This document shows, in pieces, positions 1 to 6,255 of a stretch of DNA of 15,314 nucleotides. Positions within the stretch are counted from its first letter, which is position 1, and every line of letters starts with the position of its first letter. The notes below the pieces were generated by a model, which did not search any database, was not told the origin of the DNA, and saw nothing but the letters and a program-made list of their open reading frames with translations. Origin of the DNA: an uncultured Gammaproteobacteria bacterium. Its GTDB lineage: Bacteria > Pseudomonadota > Gammaproteobacteria > Pseudomonadales > Azotimanducaceae_A. The translations under genes and the position numbers were made by a program. Where the stretch lies: contig CAJWZG010000041.1 of the NCBI GenBank assembly GCA_913049565.1, positions 1 to 15,314 of the forward strand, written 5' to 3'.

Positions 1-39
1 AAGCTCCACAACCCGGGGGTAAGAAGGCGAAGTATCCAT
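1..39 (-). CDS. Possible 5' end of a divergent gene (partial)
   Basis: On the minus strand an ATG at 39-37 opens a frame that runs without a stop to the window edge and would encode MDTSPSYPRVVEL. Thirteen codons are too few to recognise a family. No convincing Shine-Dalgarno lies upstream, and a second ATG at 68-66 in another frame is also open to the edge, so the frame is uncertain. The reason to suspect a gene is the layout: a TetR-type regulator reads away at 168, with two palindromes in between, which is the usual arrangement of a repressor and a divergent target. Confidence 0.25.
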   Translation of the reverse strand, partial: MDTSPSYPRVVEL

Positions 40-43
40 CGTG

Positions 44-58
44 ATATGCGGTGCATAT
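44..58. promoter_or_regulatory. Short perfect palindrome, possible operator
   Basis: ATATGC and GCATAT form perfect 6-bp arms around a 3-nt centre (GGT). The site sits between the possible divergent start at 39 and the TetR gene. It could be a second regulator site or simply a chance AT-rich palindrome. Confidence 0.25.
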
Positions 59-105
59 GTACTCTCATTCGCGGCCAAAACGCTGACCGAGTCCATTCAA
101 GTTAA

Positions 106-126
106 AATGTAAGCAGTGCTAACATT
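106..126. promoter_or_regulatory. Probable TetR operator palindrome
   Basis: A 21-bp imperfect palindrome has arms AATGTaAGCA and TGCTaACATT around a central G. Nine of the ten arm positions pair. It ends 41 nt before the GTG start of the TetR-family gene, where an autoregulatory operator is normally found. A weak promoter (TTCAAG at 96-101, TAACAT at 120-125, 18-nt spacer) would place the -10 inside the palindrome, so repressor binding would block it. The palindrome is seen directly; its role is inferred from position. Confidence 0.5.
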
Positions 127-167
127 GTGCTACGGTCCTACGCTACCGGCTCGAATGCAGAGAGAAT

Positions 168-809
168 GTGAAAAGTAGATCGAAATATCATCACGGCGAA
201 CTACGAACTGAGCTGCTCAACTTGGCCGTTGAGCGGCTCGCCGCGGTAGGCGTTGAAAAGTTGAGCATTAGGGCACTAGCGAGGCAGGCAGGCGTATCAC
301 CAACCGCACCATTTAGGCATTTTCCAGATAAGCAAACCCTTTTGGCGAGTCTGGCCATATTAGGATTCAACGAGCTCGCTGAGCGCCTCAGAGCAACGGT
401 GGGGGCCGATTCACCAGTTGAGGATCGATTTGCAGATCTTGGTGCAGCCTATTTTAATTTTGCTCGAGATTTCCCGGTGCACTATCAACTGATGTTCGGG
501 GCGGTGCTCGGCGACTTTTCGCAGTCGCAGGCTCTGCAAGAAGCCGCTGCCAACGCATATGACATACTCGACGCAATGCTGGTCGAAATCAAAGATAACC
601 GACAGCTCGATCACGATGTCTATGTGTTGGGAGGATTGGTTTGGGCAACAGTGCACGGAATGGCCTCGTTGGCCCTCAACGTGCAAACCGCCCAGCGTGG
701 TTCCGACGCCGCTCCCCGTCAGGCGGTAGCAACCTTAGCGGCGGATATACAAGGGCCTCTACGAATGCTCTATGCGGGTATTACCGATCGTCACTCAGGC
801 GCCCGCTAA
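168..809 (+). CDS. TetR/AcrR family transcriptional regulator with WHG C-terminal domain
   Basis: A 213-residue dimeric repressor-type protein. It opens with the YHHGELR motif (residues 7-13) typical of this TetR subgroup. The helix-turn-helix is at about residues 32-53 (LSIRALARQAGVSP followed by FRHFPDKQTLL). The C-terminal ligand and dimer half carries a W-x-x-x-H-G signature (W159, H163, G164), the hallmark of the WHG/TetR_C_33 domain. The start is GTG at 168: the ATG two bases earlier runs straight into TGA. The Shine-Dalgarno is poor (AGAGA at about 160-164). A near-perfect palindrome at 106-126 probably mediates autoregulation. Likely targets are the hydrolase and flavoprotein genes downstream and/or a divergent gene beyond the left edge. 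The effector is unknown. Family assignment is firm; the regulon is inferred. Confidence 0.93.
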   Translation: MKSRSKYHHGELRTELLNLAVERLAAVGVEKLSIRALARQAGVSPTAPFRHFPDKQTLLASLAILGFNELAERLRATVGADSPVEDRFADLGAAYFNFARDFPVHYQLMFGAVLGDFSQSQALQEAAANAYDILDAMLVEIKDNRQLDHDVYVLGGLVWATVHGMASLALNVQTAQRGSDAAPRQAVATLAADIQGPLRMLYAGITDRHSGAR

Positions 810-884
810 ACCTGCTGACTAACTCGCATTTGAATGGCACTGATTAAGACCAGATCGCGTTAACTGAACAGCGCTCACCGCCTC

Positions 885-901
885 GTCGTGCGGGTCACGA
901 C
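885..901. repeat. Small hairpin in the TetR-hydrolase intergenic gap
   Basis: GTCGTG and CACGAC form a perfect 6-bp stem with a 5-nt loop, about 75 nt after the TetR stop. No T-run follows, so it is not a clear intrinsic terminator. The rest of the 810-1003 gap shows a TTGAAA hexamer at 943-948 but no matching -10 at good spacing, so the promoter is uncertain. Confidence 0.3.
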
Positions 902-992
902 TCAGCCGAAGATATTACCCATTGAGCGACGGCGACGCGGTATTGAAACCTTGCGCACGACTACAACTTAGCTCTACGGTAATTGAAATATC

Positions 993-1000
993 GGGGAGGC
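993..1000 (+). promoter_or_regulatory. Strong ribosome binding site that fixes the hydrolase start
   Basis: GGGGAGGC lies 3 nt before the ATG at 1004, with the core GGAG about 5 nt away. A TTG at 983 is in frame, but this Shine-Dalgarno would then lie inside the coding region. The ATG also gives a normal lipoprotein signal peptide, so it is preferred. Confidence 0.75.
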
Positions 1001-1003
1001 AAA

Positions 1004-2206
1004 ATGAACCAGCTGACTTCTGCATTGATAGCGTGCACTTTCATCAATTTAGCCGCTTGCGGCGGCGGAGGCGGCTCGACGTCTATAACTACGGTAGCCA
1101 GTAATCCGCCAGCGGCAGTTAATCAATCAGTTCAAGCTGAAGCCGATGAGCATTGGGAACTTTCTCGAGCATCGCCGACCAGCGTAAATCTGACTAACAC
1201 AGCAGTAGATTCAATTTTGGATCATATCTTCACCGATGGTGCGACTCAGTCTGCTCTGGTTAGCAAAAATGGCTATGTGGTGGGTGAACGCTACGCCGCT
1301 GGATTCGATTCTCAAAGCATGGGCACAAGCTGGTCCGTAGCCAAAAGTTTCTACAGTGCCGCTATCGGTGTCGCTATTGCGGAGGGACATTTTTCCTCGG
1401 TAAGCCAACGGGCAAGCTCGGTGCTGGATGAATTCGTTGGCACGGATAAGGAAGAGATCACGCTTGAGCAGATCCTTCGAATGCGCGCCGGTCTTGCCTC
1501 CAACACGAATGTTTTCTTCAGCGGCGATCAAACTGCGCATGCATTGGCAAACACTTTGACCACCGCACCGGGTACAACCTTCGACTATTCGAATGCTAAT
1601 TCGCAGCTGTTCGAGCCGTTGATTCGAAGAGCAACAGGTATGGATGCACACATCTACCTGACGCAGAAGATTCTAGAGCCCATAGGCATTGATTCGGCCA
1701 ACGTAGGTCTGTGGTTCGACTCGACAGGAACTCAACCCATGTCGTATTGCTGTGTCGATATGCGCCCAGATGACTTTCTGCGCTTCGGTTTGCTTTTTGC
1801 TCGCGACGGGCGATGGCGGGAACAGCAGGTGATACCTCAGTCTTACGTTTCAGCAAGCCTTGAGCCGATTGGGATGTATGGATATCAGTGGTGGTCGATG
1901 AATCAAACATACTTTGGGCGCAGCGTGCGCGGCGAGATCAAATCCGCCATTGGCCTCAATGGCCAGCGCGTTTTGGTATGGCCAGAGCATGATATTGTCG
2001 TGGTCGTATTGACGCAGTATGACCACTATGCCAACCAGGGATATGTCCTGCAACTTGAGGGCGCGCCGGAGAATTTCCCGAACACTTGCACCGCACGTAA
2101 CAGCTGCGGTGAGGCAGCTGGCAGCTTAGCCAGCTCAGGCCCAGAAGTAGCGACTTACGATCTGCATGCGCTGGTAGAACTCATTGCCGATCTTGCTCTG
2201 GAATAG
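1004..2206 (+). CDS. Lipoprotein serine hydrolase, beta-lactamase (class C)/6-aminohexanoate-dimer hydrolase-like
   Basis: A 400-residue serine hydrolase of the DD-peptidase/class C beta-lactamase fold. From the ATG the first residues form a lipoprotein signal ending in LAAC, followed by a Gly-rich linker, so the enzyme is probably anchored to a membrane on the periplasmic side. The nucleophile motif is S111-V-A-K114 within SWSVAKSF. The second motif is Y195-S-N. The downstream GYQWW stretch is typical of NylB/EstB-like esterases and amide hydrolases. The third motif, usually KTG or HxG, reads G317-L-N-G-Q, which argues against a true beta-lactamase. A Cys-Cys pair (SYCCVDMRPDD) and two C-terminal cysteines may form disulfides. 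The gene follows the TetR gene and lies 50 nt before the flavoprotein gene, so co-transcription is likely. The fold is certain; the substrate (ester, short amide or peptide) is not. Confidence 0.88.
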   Translation: MNQLTSALIACTFINLAACGGGGGSTSITTVASNPPAAVNQSVQAEADEHWELSRASPTSVNLTNTAVDSILDHIFTDGATQSALVSKNGYVVGERYAAGFDSQSMGTSWSVAKSFYSAAIGVAIAEGHFSSVSQRASSVLDEFVGTDKEEITLEQILRMRAGLASNTNVFFSGDQTAHALANTLTTAPGTTFDYSNANSQLFEPLIRRATGMDAHIYLTQKILEPIGIDSANVGLWFDSTGTQPMSYCCVDMRPDDFLRFGLLFARDGRWREQQVIPQSYVSASLEPIGMYGYQWWSMNQTYFGRSVRGEIKSAIGLNGQRVLVWPEHDIVVVVLTQYDHYANQGYVLQLEGAPENFPNTCTARNSCGEAAGSLASSGPEVATYDLHALVELIADLALE

Positions 2207-2210
2207 GCCA

Positions 2211-2229
2211 CACAATGTTTTACAATGTG
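2211..2229. repeat. Inverted/direct repeat upstream of the flavoprotein gene
   Basis: CACAaTGT and ACAaTGTG, three T apart, form an inverted repeat with one mismatched pair. The same bases also hold a direct repeat of ACAATGT. The site starts 5 nt after the hydrolase stop codon and directly abuts the hairpin at 2230-2246. It may be a protein-binding site or part of an extended mRNA structure. Confidence 0.3.
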
Positions 2230-2246
2230 CCTCTGGCGGGCAGAGG
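2230..2246 (+). promoter_or_regulatory. Hairpin overlapping a Shine-Dalgarno-like sequence
   Basis: CCTCTG and CAGAGG pair perfectly around a 5-nt loop (GCGGG), ending 10 nt before the ATG at 2257. The 3' arm contains AGAGG, one of two possible ribosome sites for the next gene; the other is AAGG at 2251-2253. The stem could tune translation of the flavoprotein within a shared transcript. There is no T-run, so it is not a typical terminator. Confidence 0.35.
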
Positions 2247-2256
2247 TTGAAGGCAA

Positions 2257-3189
2257 ATGACATTTGATAATCGGATCACCCAGCTACTCGGTGTGGAAAC
2301 GCCAATTGTACAAGCGCCCATGGGCTGGATTGCGCGTTCTCAATTGGCGTCGGCGGTGTCTAATGCAGGCGGCTTAGGCATTATCGAAACGTCTTCTGGT
2401 GAGCTCGACGCCATTCGTGAAGAGATTTTGAAAATGCGTACCCTCACGGACAAGCCGTTTGGCGTGAACGTGGCGCAGGCCTTTGTGCGTGACCCAGACA
2501 TTGTTCAGTTCATTATCGACCAAGGAGTGAAGTTCGTTACCACCTCTGCTGGCAATCCTGAGCGATATACTGAACAGCTAAAGTCAGCAGGGCTTACAGT
2601 GTTTCATGTGGTGCCGAGTCTCGGTGCTGCGATCAAGGCGGTGGAATGCGGAGTCGATGGTTTGATTGTTGAAGGCGGCGAGGGGGGTGGTTTCAAGAAC
2701 CCTAGAGATGTCTCTACTATGGTGCTGTTGCCGCTAATCCGCTCCAAAGTTGATGTGCCGATTATTGCCGCAGGCGGTTTCTTGGATGGCGGCACAATGG
2801 CCGCCGGTTTTGCGCTTGGTGCAGAAGCGGTTCAAATGGGCACGCGAATGGTGTCGGCGGCAGAATCGCCTGTACACGAAAACTGGAAAAACGCGATCGT
2901 GGAGGCTCAAGAGACTGACACAGTATTTTTGAATCGCGCACATTCTCCAGCGCTTCGTGCGATGCGCACCAAAAAAACAACGCATCTGGAATTCTCTACC
3001 GACAATGTTATGGGTGAATTTGGTACGGCTACAGATCTTTACTTCGGCGGTGACATGGAAGCCAGTATTGCGCTCACTGGCCAAGTGGCGGGGCGCATTG
3101 ATTCGGTGCGGCCGGTTGCCGAAATCATTGCCGAGGTGCGCAAAGAGTTTTTCGAGGTGATCGACTCAATGGCGCAAAAGTACTTGTAG
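2257..3189 (+). CDS. Nitronate monooxygenase-like FMN-dependent TIM-barrel flavoprotein
   Basis: A 310-residue protein of the nitronate monooxygenase/2-nitropropane dioxygenase/FabK superfamily. It opens with the family hallmark PIVQAPMGWIA (about residues 16-26) and AGGLGII. FGVNV follows near residue 69. The flavin-phosphate loops are IIAAGGFLDGG (about 169-179) and GAEAVQMGTR (about 189-198). True NMOs and FabK have a conserved His after a Gly-rich turn (EGxEAGGH); here the aligned stretch is E139-G-G-E-G-G-G-F146-K, so the His is replaced by Phe. The protein is therefore probably an FMN oxidoreductase of a different subgroup, and nitroalkane oxidation should not be assumed. It lies 50 nt after the serine hydrolase gene and probably shares its transcript. 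Superfamily confidence is high; function is open. Confidence 0.88.
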   Translation: MTFDNRITQLLGVETPIVQAPMGWIARSQLASAVSNAGGLGIIETSSGELDAIREEILKMRTLTDKPFGVNVAQAFVRDPDIVQFIIDQGVKFVTTSAGNPERYTEQLKSAGLTVFHVVPSLGAAIKAVECGVDGLIVEGGEGGGFKNPRDVSTMVLLPLIRSKVDVPIIAAGGFLDGGTMAAGFALGAEAVQMGTRMVSAAESPVHENWKNAIVEAQETDTVFLNRAHSPALRAMRTKKTTHLEFSTDNVMGEFGTATDLYFGGDMEASIALTGQVAGRIDSVRPVAEIIAEVRKEFFEVIDSMAQKYL

Positions 3190-3236
3190 CGCGCAATTTA
3201 TAGTTCGTCCGCAAAGTTGATGCCGACACTGAATTC

Positions 3237-3273
3237 TAGCTGCCCACCTTAATCGCTAACCACATAGCAGCTA
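3237..3273. repeat. Inverted repeat between convergent genes
   Basis: TAGCTGC (3237-3243) and GCAGCTA (3267-3273) are perfect 7-bp inverted repeats 23 nt apart in the 94-nt gap between the convergent flavoprotein and DUF3089 genes. The long loop and absence of a T-run make it a poor intrinsic terminator, though it could form a weak stem at the ends of both transcripts. Nothing else stands out in the gap. Confidence 0.3.
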
Positions 3274-3283
3274 ACCCAGACAT

Positions 3284-4357
3284 CTAATTCGTCAGAGTAG
3301 ACGGTGGCGCGGCCTCTAAAAATGTTGTCACTCGTGCTTGCGCGTTTTCGCGAATGTTCATGTAGTAGAAACCATAGTCGTAGATATGGTAATTGCCTTC
3401 ACCAAAGGGCCGACCCCCAAAGTTCGGTGATCGAATTTCACTGACAATGAGTTGGCTGTTCGCACATCGTGCATCGGCTACACCCGGTTCGATTTCACTA
3501 TCGCCGATAGAGGCGCCACCACCTAAATTCGCGTCATGGCTGGCTAGCTGGCCATCAACGCGCCAGGTGAGCGGGTTAACGCATATGTCGCCGGCTACGG
3601 ATACAACAACCCCGGCACCTTCCGCATTGGCATTCCACGAGACTTGGCAGCCGGTCTGAGTAGGCGCGGTGCAAACGGGCAAACCGTTGCTGGTATCTAC
3701 AGAAAACCCGACAGGATAAGCGGCGATCAACCGCGCTTTTAGCGCCGTACCGGTGACTTTCTCCTCAATCAGCCGGTCTAAATGGTGGCTGCCTTGGCTG
3801 TGTCCAGCGAGAATAATCGGGCGGCTCGGATTTTCCTGCAGAAAATGCTCAAAAGCAGCTACAACGTCTTGGTACGCTAGATCGAGGGCCTGCTCGCCAT
3901 TTTTTGCTTCGCTTTGATCCATGAAGCTAAACAGCGTTGCTTGACGGTAACGCGGTGCGTATACATCGCAGCAGCCATTAAAGACACTCGCCTGATTCTG
4001 CATAACTGTCTCGTCAGTGCGTTGATTGGTGGCGGCATGCTCGAGAGGCTGATTCCAACCATCGTTGGCAAGATACGTTGTGGGATGCACAAAAAATACC
4101 GCAACGTCTTGCTTGGACTCAGGCTGCTGTGAAAAACCTTTGGGCATGACGTCAGCCGCATCTTCCTTGGTGGGCAGTGATGCCCAGTGGTCCGGGTTGC
4201 TGTAATCCGGTGCGGCTGGAGCCCCGGTCTCAGCGAAGCTTTCATCAGGCTGCATAAAATAGAAAACGGTTGCCATCATAAGAGGGCTGTTAACGAAAAC
4301 TACGCCTGCGATGATCAATACGATCAGGCTTATGCCGGTTACCTTCCATTTATTCAT
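3284..4357 (-). CDS. DUF3089 alpha/beta hydrolase, membrane-anchored
   Basis: A 357-residue protein of the DUF3089 family, an alpha/beta-hydrolase group with lipase-like features and no assigned substrate. An N-terminal hydrophobic segment (about residues 6-33) acts as an uncleaved anchor or signal, placing the catalytic domain in the periplasm. Family motifs run in order: VAVFFVHPTTY (about 86-96), CCDVYAPRYRQATL, the nucleophile elbow G-H-S187-Q-G, AYPVGF, and near the C terminus NYHIYDYGFYYMNIRENA, whose His is the likely catalytic base. The ATG has a GGGGGA ribosome site 4 nt upstream. It is the last gene of the minus-strand cluster, 27 nt after the amidohydrolase stop, so it is very likely co-transcribed. 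An esterase or lactonase acting on the same compound is plausible but inferred only from position. Confidence 0.85.
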   Translation of the reverse strand: MNKWKVTGISLIVLIIAGVVFVNSPLMMATVFYFMQPDESFAETGAPAAPDYSNPDHWASLPTKEDAADVMPKGFSQQPESKQDVAVFFVHPTTYLANDGWNQPLEHAATNQRTDETVMQNQASVFNGCCDVYAPRYRQATLFSFMDQSEAKNGEQALDLAYQDVVAAFEHFLQENPSRPIILAGHSQGSHHLDRLIEEKVTGTALKARLIAAYPVGFSVDTSNGLPVCTAPTQTGCQVSWNANAEGAGVVVSVAGDICVNPLTWRVDGQLASHDANLGGGASIGDSEIEPGVADARCANSQLIVSEIRSPNFGGRPFGEGNYHIYDYGFYYMNIRENAQARVTTFLEAAPPSTLTN

Positions 4358-4384
4358 ATTTCCCCCGAGTATTATTTAGGCGCT

Positions 4385-5704
4385 TTAGCGCTGATACGCC
4401 AGCGCTTGGCCATAAGGCCCGTCGATCACTTGCTGACCGTCGTATCGCTGATGACCGTTAACCCATGTTCCTGCTATGCGATGCTTGAAGGCATATCCGG
4501 CGAACGGGCTCCAACCGCATTTACTCAACACGTCTTCGTCAGCGGAGGACGGATTGGGCGCGATCAAAGTGATGTCCGCGAAATAGCCTTCGCGCAAAAA
4601 ACCGCGTTCTGCGACCTGGTAGAGCATTGCCGGTGCATGGGATGTTTTACGTACTATGTGCTCGATGCTGAATGTGCCGTCTTCGACCCGCTCCATTAAC
4701 GAAACCAGAGCGTGCTGTACCAGTGGCAGTCCCGCCGGAGCCTTCGCGTATTTGCGGCTCTTCTCTTCCAGCGTATGCGGTGCATGATCTGTTGCGATAA
4801 CGTCTATGCGGTCTTCGGCAACGGCCTTTAGTAGCGCCGCCTGATCTGCTGCGGTTTTAATTGCAGGGTTACACTTTATAAAGGCGCCCCGTTCAGCATA
4901 ATCATCGGCGTTAAAGAAAAGATGATGTACGCAGGCTTCTGCCGTGATCCTCTTATTTTCTAGAGGCCCGACCTCGAACAGCTCCATTTCTTTTGCCGTT
5001 GTCAGATGAAGTACGTGTAGCTTTGTTCCATATTTTTTCGCTAACCCAACCGCCAGCGAACTCGACGCATAACACGCATCTTCAGAGCGAATGTTCGGGT
5101 GCTCGCTGAAAGGCACGTCTTCGCCCCATTTTTTTGCAGCAGCGGCTTCGGCTGCCAGAATCATGGGTGTGTTCTCACAGTGAGTGGCTACCAATAAATC
5201 GGTTGCAGCAAAAATGCCTTCTAATGTGGTTTGGTCATCGACCAGCATGTTGCCAGTGCTGGCCCCCATAAAAATTTTCACACCACAGGTCAGACTTGGA
5301 TCCACGCTTTTGACCGCTTCGAGATTGTCGTTGGTTGCCCCGAGATAGAAGCCGTAATTAGCGGCTGAACAAATGGCCGCTCGCTCGCGCTTATCAATCA
5401 GTGCGCTCTGAGAAATTGTTAGGGGATTGCAGTTGGGCATTTCCATGTAACTGGTGATACCTCCAGCCACAGCAGCCGCTGACTCAGTGCGAATGTTGCC
5501 CTTGTGTTCGAAGCCGGGTTCGCGAAAGTGCACCTGATCATCGATCATGCCGGGTATTAAGTAGGCCCCGTGAGCGTCATAAACATTTGCATCGGCGGGC
5601 GCTGGTACGTTGATACCCTTGATCCGCTCACCTTCGATGACCAACTCGCCCTCTGTGATTGCGCCCTCATTGACGATGCGGGCATTGACGATTCTCTGGT
5701 TCAT
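4385..5704 (-). CDS. Dihydroorotase-type cyclic amidohydrolase (class I)
   Basis: A 439-residue zinc amidohydrolase of the dihydroorotase class I/hydantoinase type, which opens cyclic amide or ureide rings such as dihydroorotate. The N-terminal small beta-domain leads into GMIDDQVHFREPG (about 52-64), where the usual His-x-His metal pair is Q57-V-H59 followed by substrate-binding R61. Other expected active-site residues are K143 (VKIFMG, the position carboxylated in relatives), H175 (ATHCEN), H233 (VLHLTT) and D306 (IATDHAPH). MEMPNCNP matches the substrate-binding Asn stretch. The ATG overlaps the RidA-fold stop by 4 nt (ATGA type), indicating translational coupling. Housekeeping PyrC is possible, but clustering with RidA-fold, flavoenzyme and transporter genes hints at a catabolic cyclic-ureide hydrolase. 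The fold is certain; the substrate is not. Confidence 0.9.
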   Translation of the reverse strand: MNQRIVNARIVNEGAITEGELVIEGERIKGINVPAPADANVYDAHGAYLIPGMIDDQVHFREPGFEHKGNIRTESAAAVAGGITSYMEMPNCNPLTISQSALIDKRERAAICSAANYGFYLGATNDNLEAVKSVDPSLTCGVKIFMGASTGNMLVDDQTTLEGIFAATDLLVATHCENTPMILAAEAAAAKKWGEDVPFSEHPNIRSEDACYASSSLAVGLAKKYGTKLHVLHLTTAKEMELFEVGPLENKRITAEACVHHLFFNADDYAERGAFIKCNPAIKTAADQAALLKAVAEDRIDVIATDHAPHTLEEKSRKYAKAPAGLPLVQHALVSLMERVEDGTFSIEHIVRKTSHAPAMLYQVAERGFLREGYFADITLIAPNPSSADEDVLSKCGWSPFAGYAFKHRIAGTWVNGHQRYDGQQVIDGPYGQALAYQR

Positions 5705-6174
5705 AAGCGAATTTTCACCTCGGCTTCAATTTCTACAGGAACATTAAAAGGCAGTTCTGACATACCAACAGCGCTGCGCGCATGGGCCCCAACATCTGGA
5801 CCAAACACCTTAAGCAGTATGTCAGAGCAACCGTTGATAACCGCCGGAATCTGCGTAAAGCCCGGGGCCGCGTTTACCATGCCAAACACGCGCAGCCATT
5901 TTTCAACACGATCCAAATCACCGATATGGGATTTGATGCTGGCGCAAAGGCCAAGGGCGATTCTGCCAGCGATTTTATAAGCCTCTTCAGCGCTGACCTC
6001 TTTACCTACCTTGCCAAACGGCTTGCTCATAGCCCCAGTTGAGTCAGTTGGTACGTGACCAGATAGATACAAATGATTGCCGTCCGCTCGCACTAGATCA
6101 AAAGGCAGGGTGGCGTTATTCATGGGTTGTGGCAGATCAAGTCCTAATGCCGATAGGCGCGCTTCGATTGACAA
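5701..6174 (-). CDS. RidA/YjgF/UK114-fold protein
   Basis: A 157-residue Rid-superfamily protein. Relatives form trimers and hydrolyse reactive enamine/imine intermediates or stabilise pathway intermediates. It has YLSGHVPTD (about 36-44), the mid-protein helix EEAYKIAGRIALGLCASIK, and the C-terminal signature HARSAVGMSELPFNVPVEIEAEVKI with the carboxylate-binding Arg at R133. At 157 residues it is longer than RidA proper (about 128) and fits the 150-residue YjgF-like subgroup. The start is TTG at 6174-6172, supported by GGGAGG at 6189-6184 about 9 nt upstream; the next in-frame Met (M18) lies inside the conserved domain. It is coupled by a 4-nt overlap to the amidohydrolase. RutC in uracil catabolism is a precedent for a Rid protein in a ring-opening pathway. 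Confidence 0.9.
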   Translation of the reverse strand: MSIEARLSALGLDLPQPMNNATLPFDLVRADGNHLYLSGHVPTDSTGAMSKPFGKVGKEVSAEEAYKIAGRIALGLCASIKSHIGDLDRVEKWLRVFGMVNAAPGFTQIPAVINGCSDILLKVFGPDVGAHARSAVGMSELPFNVPVEIEAEVKIRL

Positions 6175-6193
6175 TTTGGTTTTCCTCCCGCGT

Positions 6194-6208
6194 GTTCAAC
6201 TGTCGAAC
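6194..6208. promoter_or_regulatory. GTTC...GAAC palindrome upstream of the RidA-fold gene
   Basis: GTTCaAC and GTcGAAC form a 15-bp palindrome with one mismatched pair around a central T, 20 nt upstream of the TTG start and just before the ribosome site. It lies in the 81-nt gap after the flavoenzyme gene and could be an operator for an internal promoter or an mRNA hairpin. Related GTTC/GAAC arms with other spacings occur at 7406-7417 and 7507-7519. Confidence 0.3.
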
Positions 6209-6255
6209 TTCGAAATAGATTGATCGGTAAGCTAGGCTCAGGTCTGCGTTCGGAT

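Noticed and set aside
166..171. ATG at 166 as the TetR start
   Set aside because: It is followed at once by TGA; the GTG at 168 opens the correct frame.
885..901. Hairpin after the TetR gene as an intrinsic terminator
   Set aside because: No T-run follows and the stem is only 6 bp.
983..1003. TTG at 983 as the start of the serine hydrolase gene
   Set aside because: It would put the strong GGGGAGG ribosome site inside the gene and add seven residues before a normal lipoprotein signal; ATG at 1004 is better.
1211..1651. A 146-codon open frame on the minus strand inside the serine hydrolase gene
   Set aside because: It is antisense to catalytic motifs of a clear gene, with no domain pattern or ribosome site.
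4187..4699. A 170-codon open frame on the plus strand across the junction of the DUF3089 and amidohydrolase genes
   Set aside because: It is antisense to two well-supported conserved genes, has Cys/His-rich low-quality sequence and no family resemblance.
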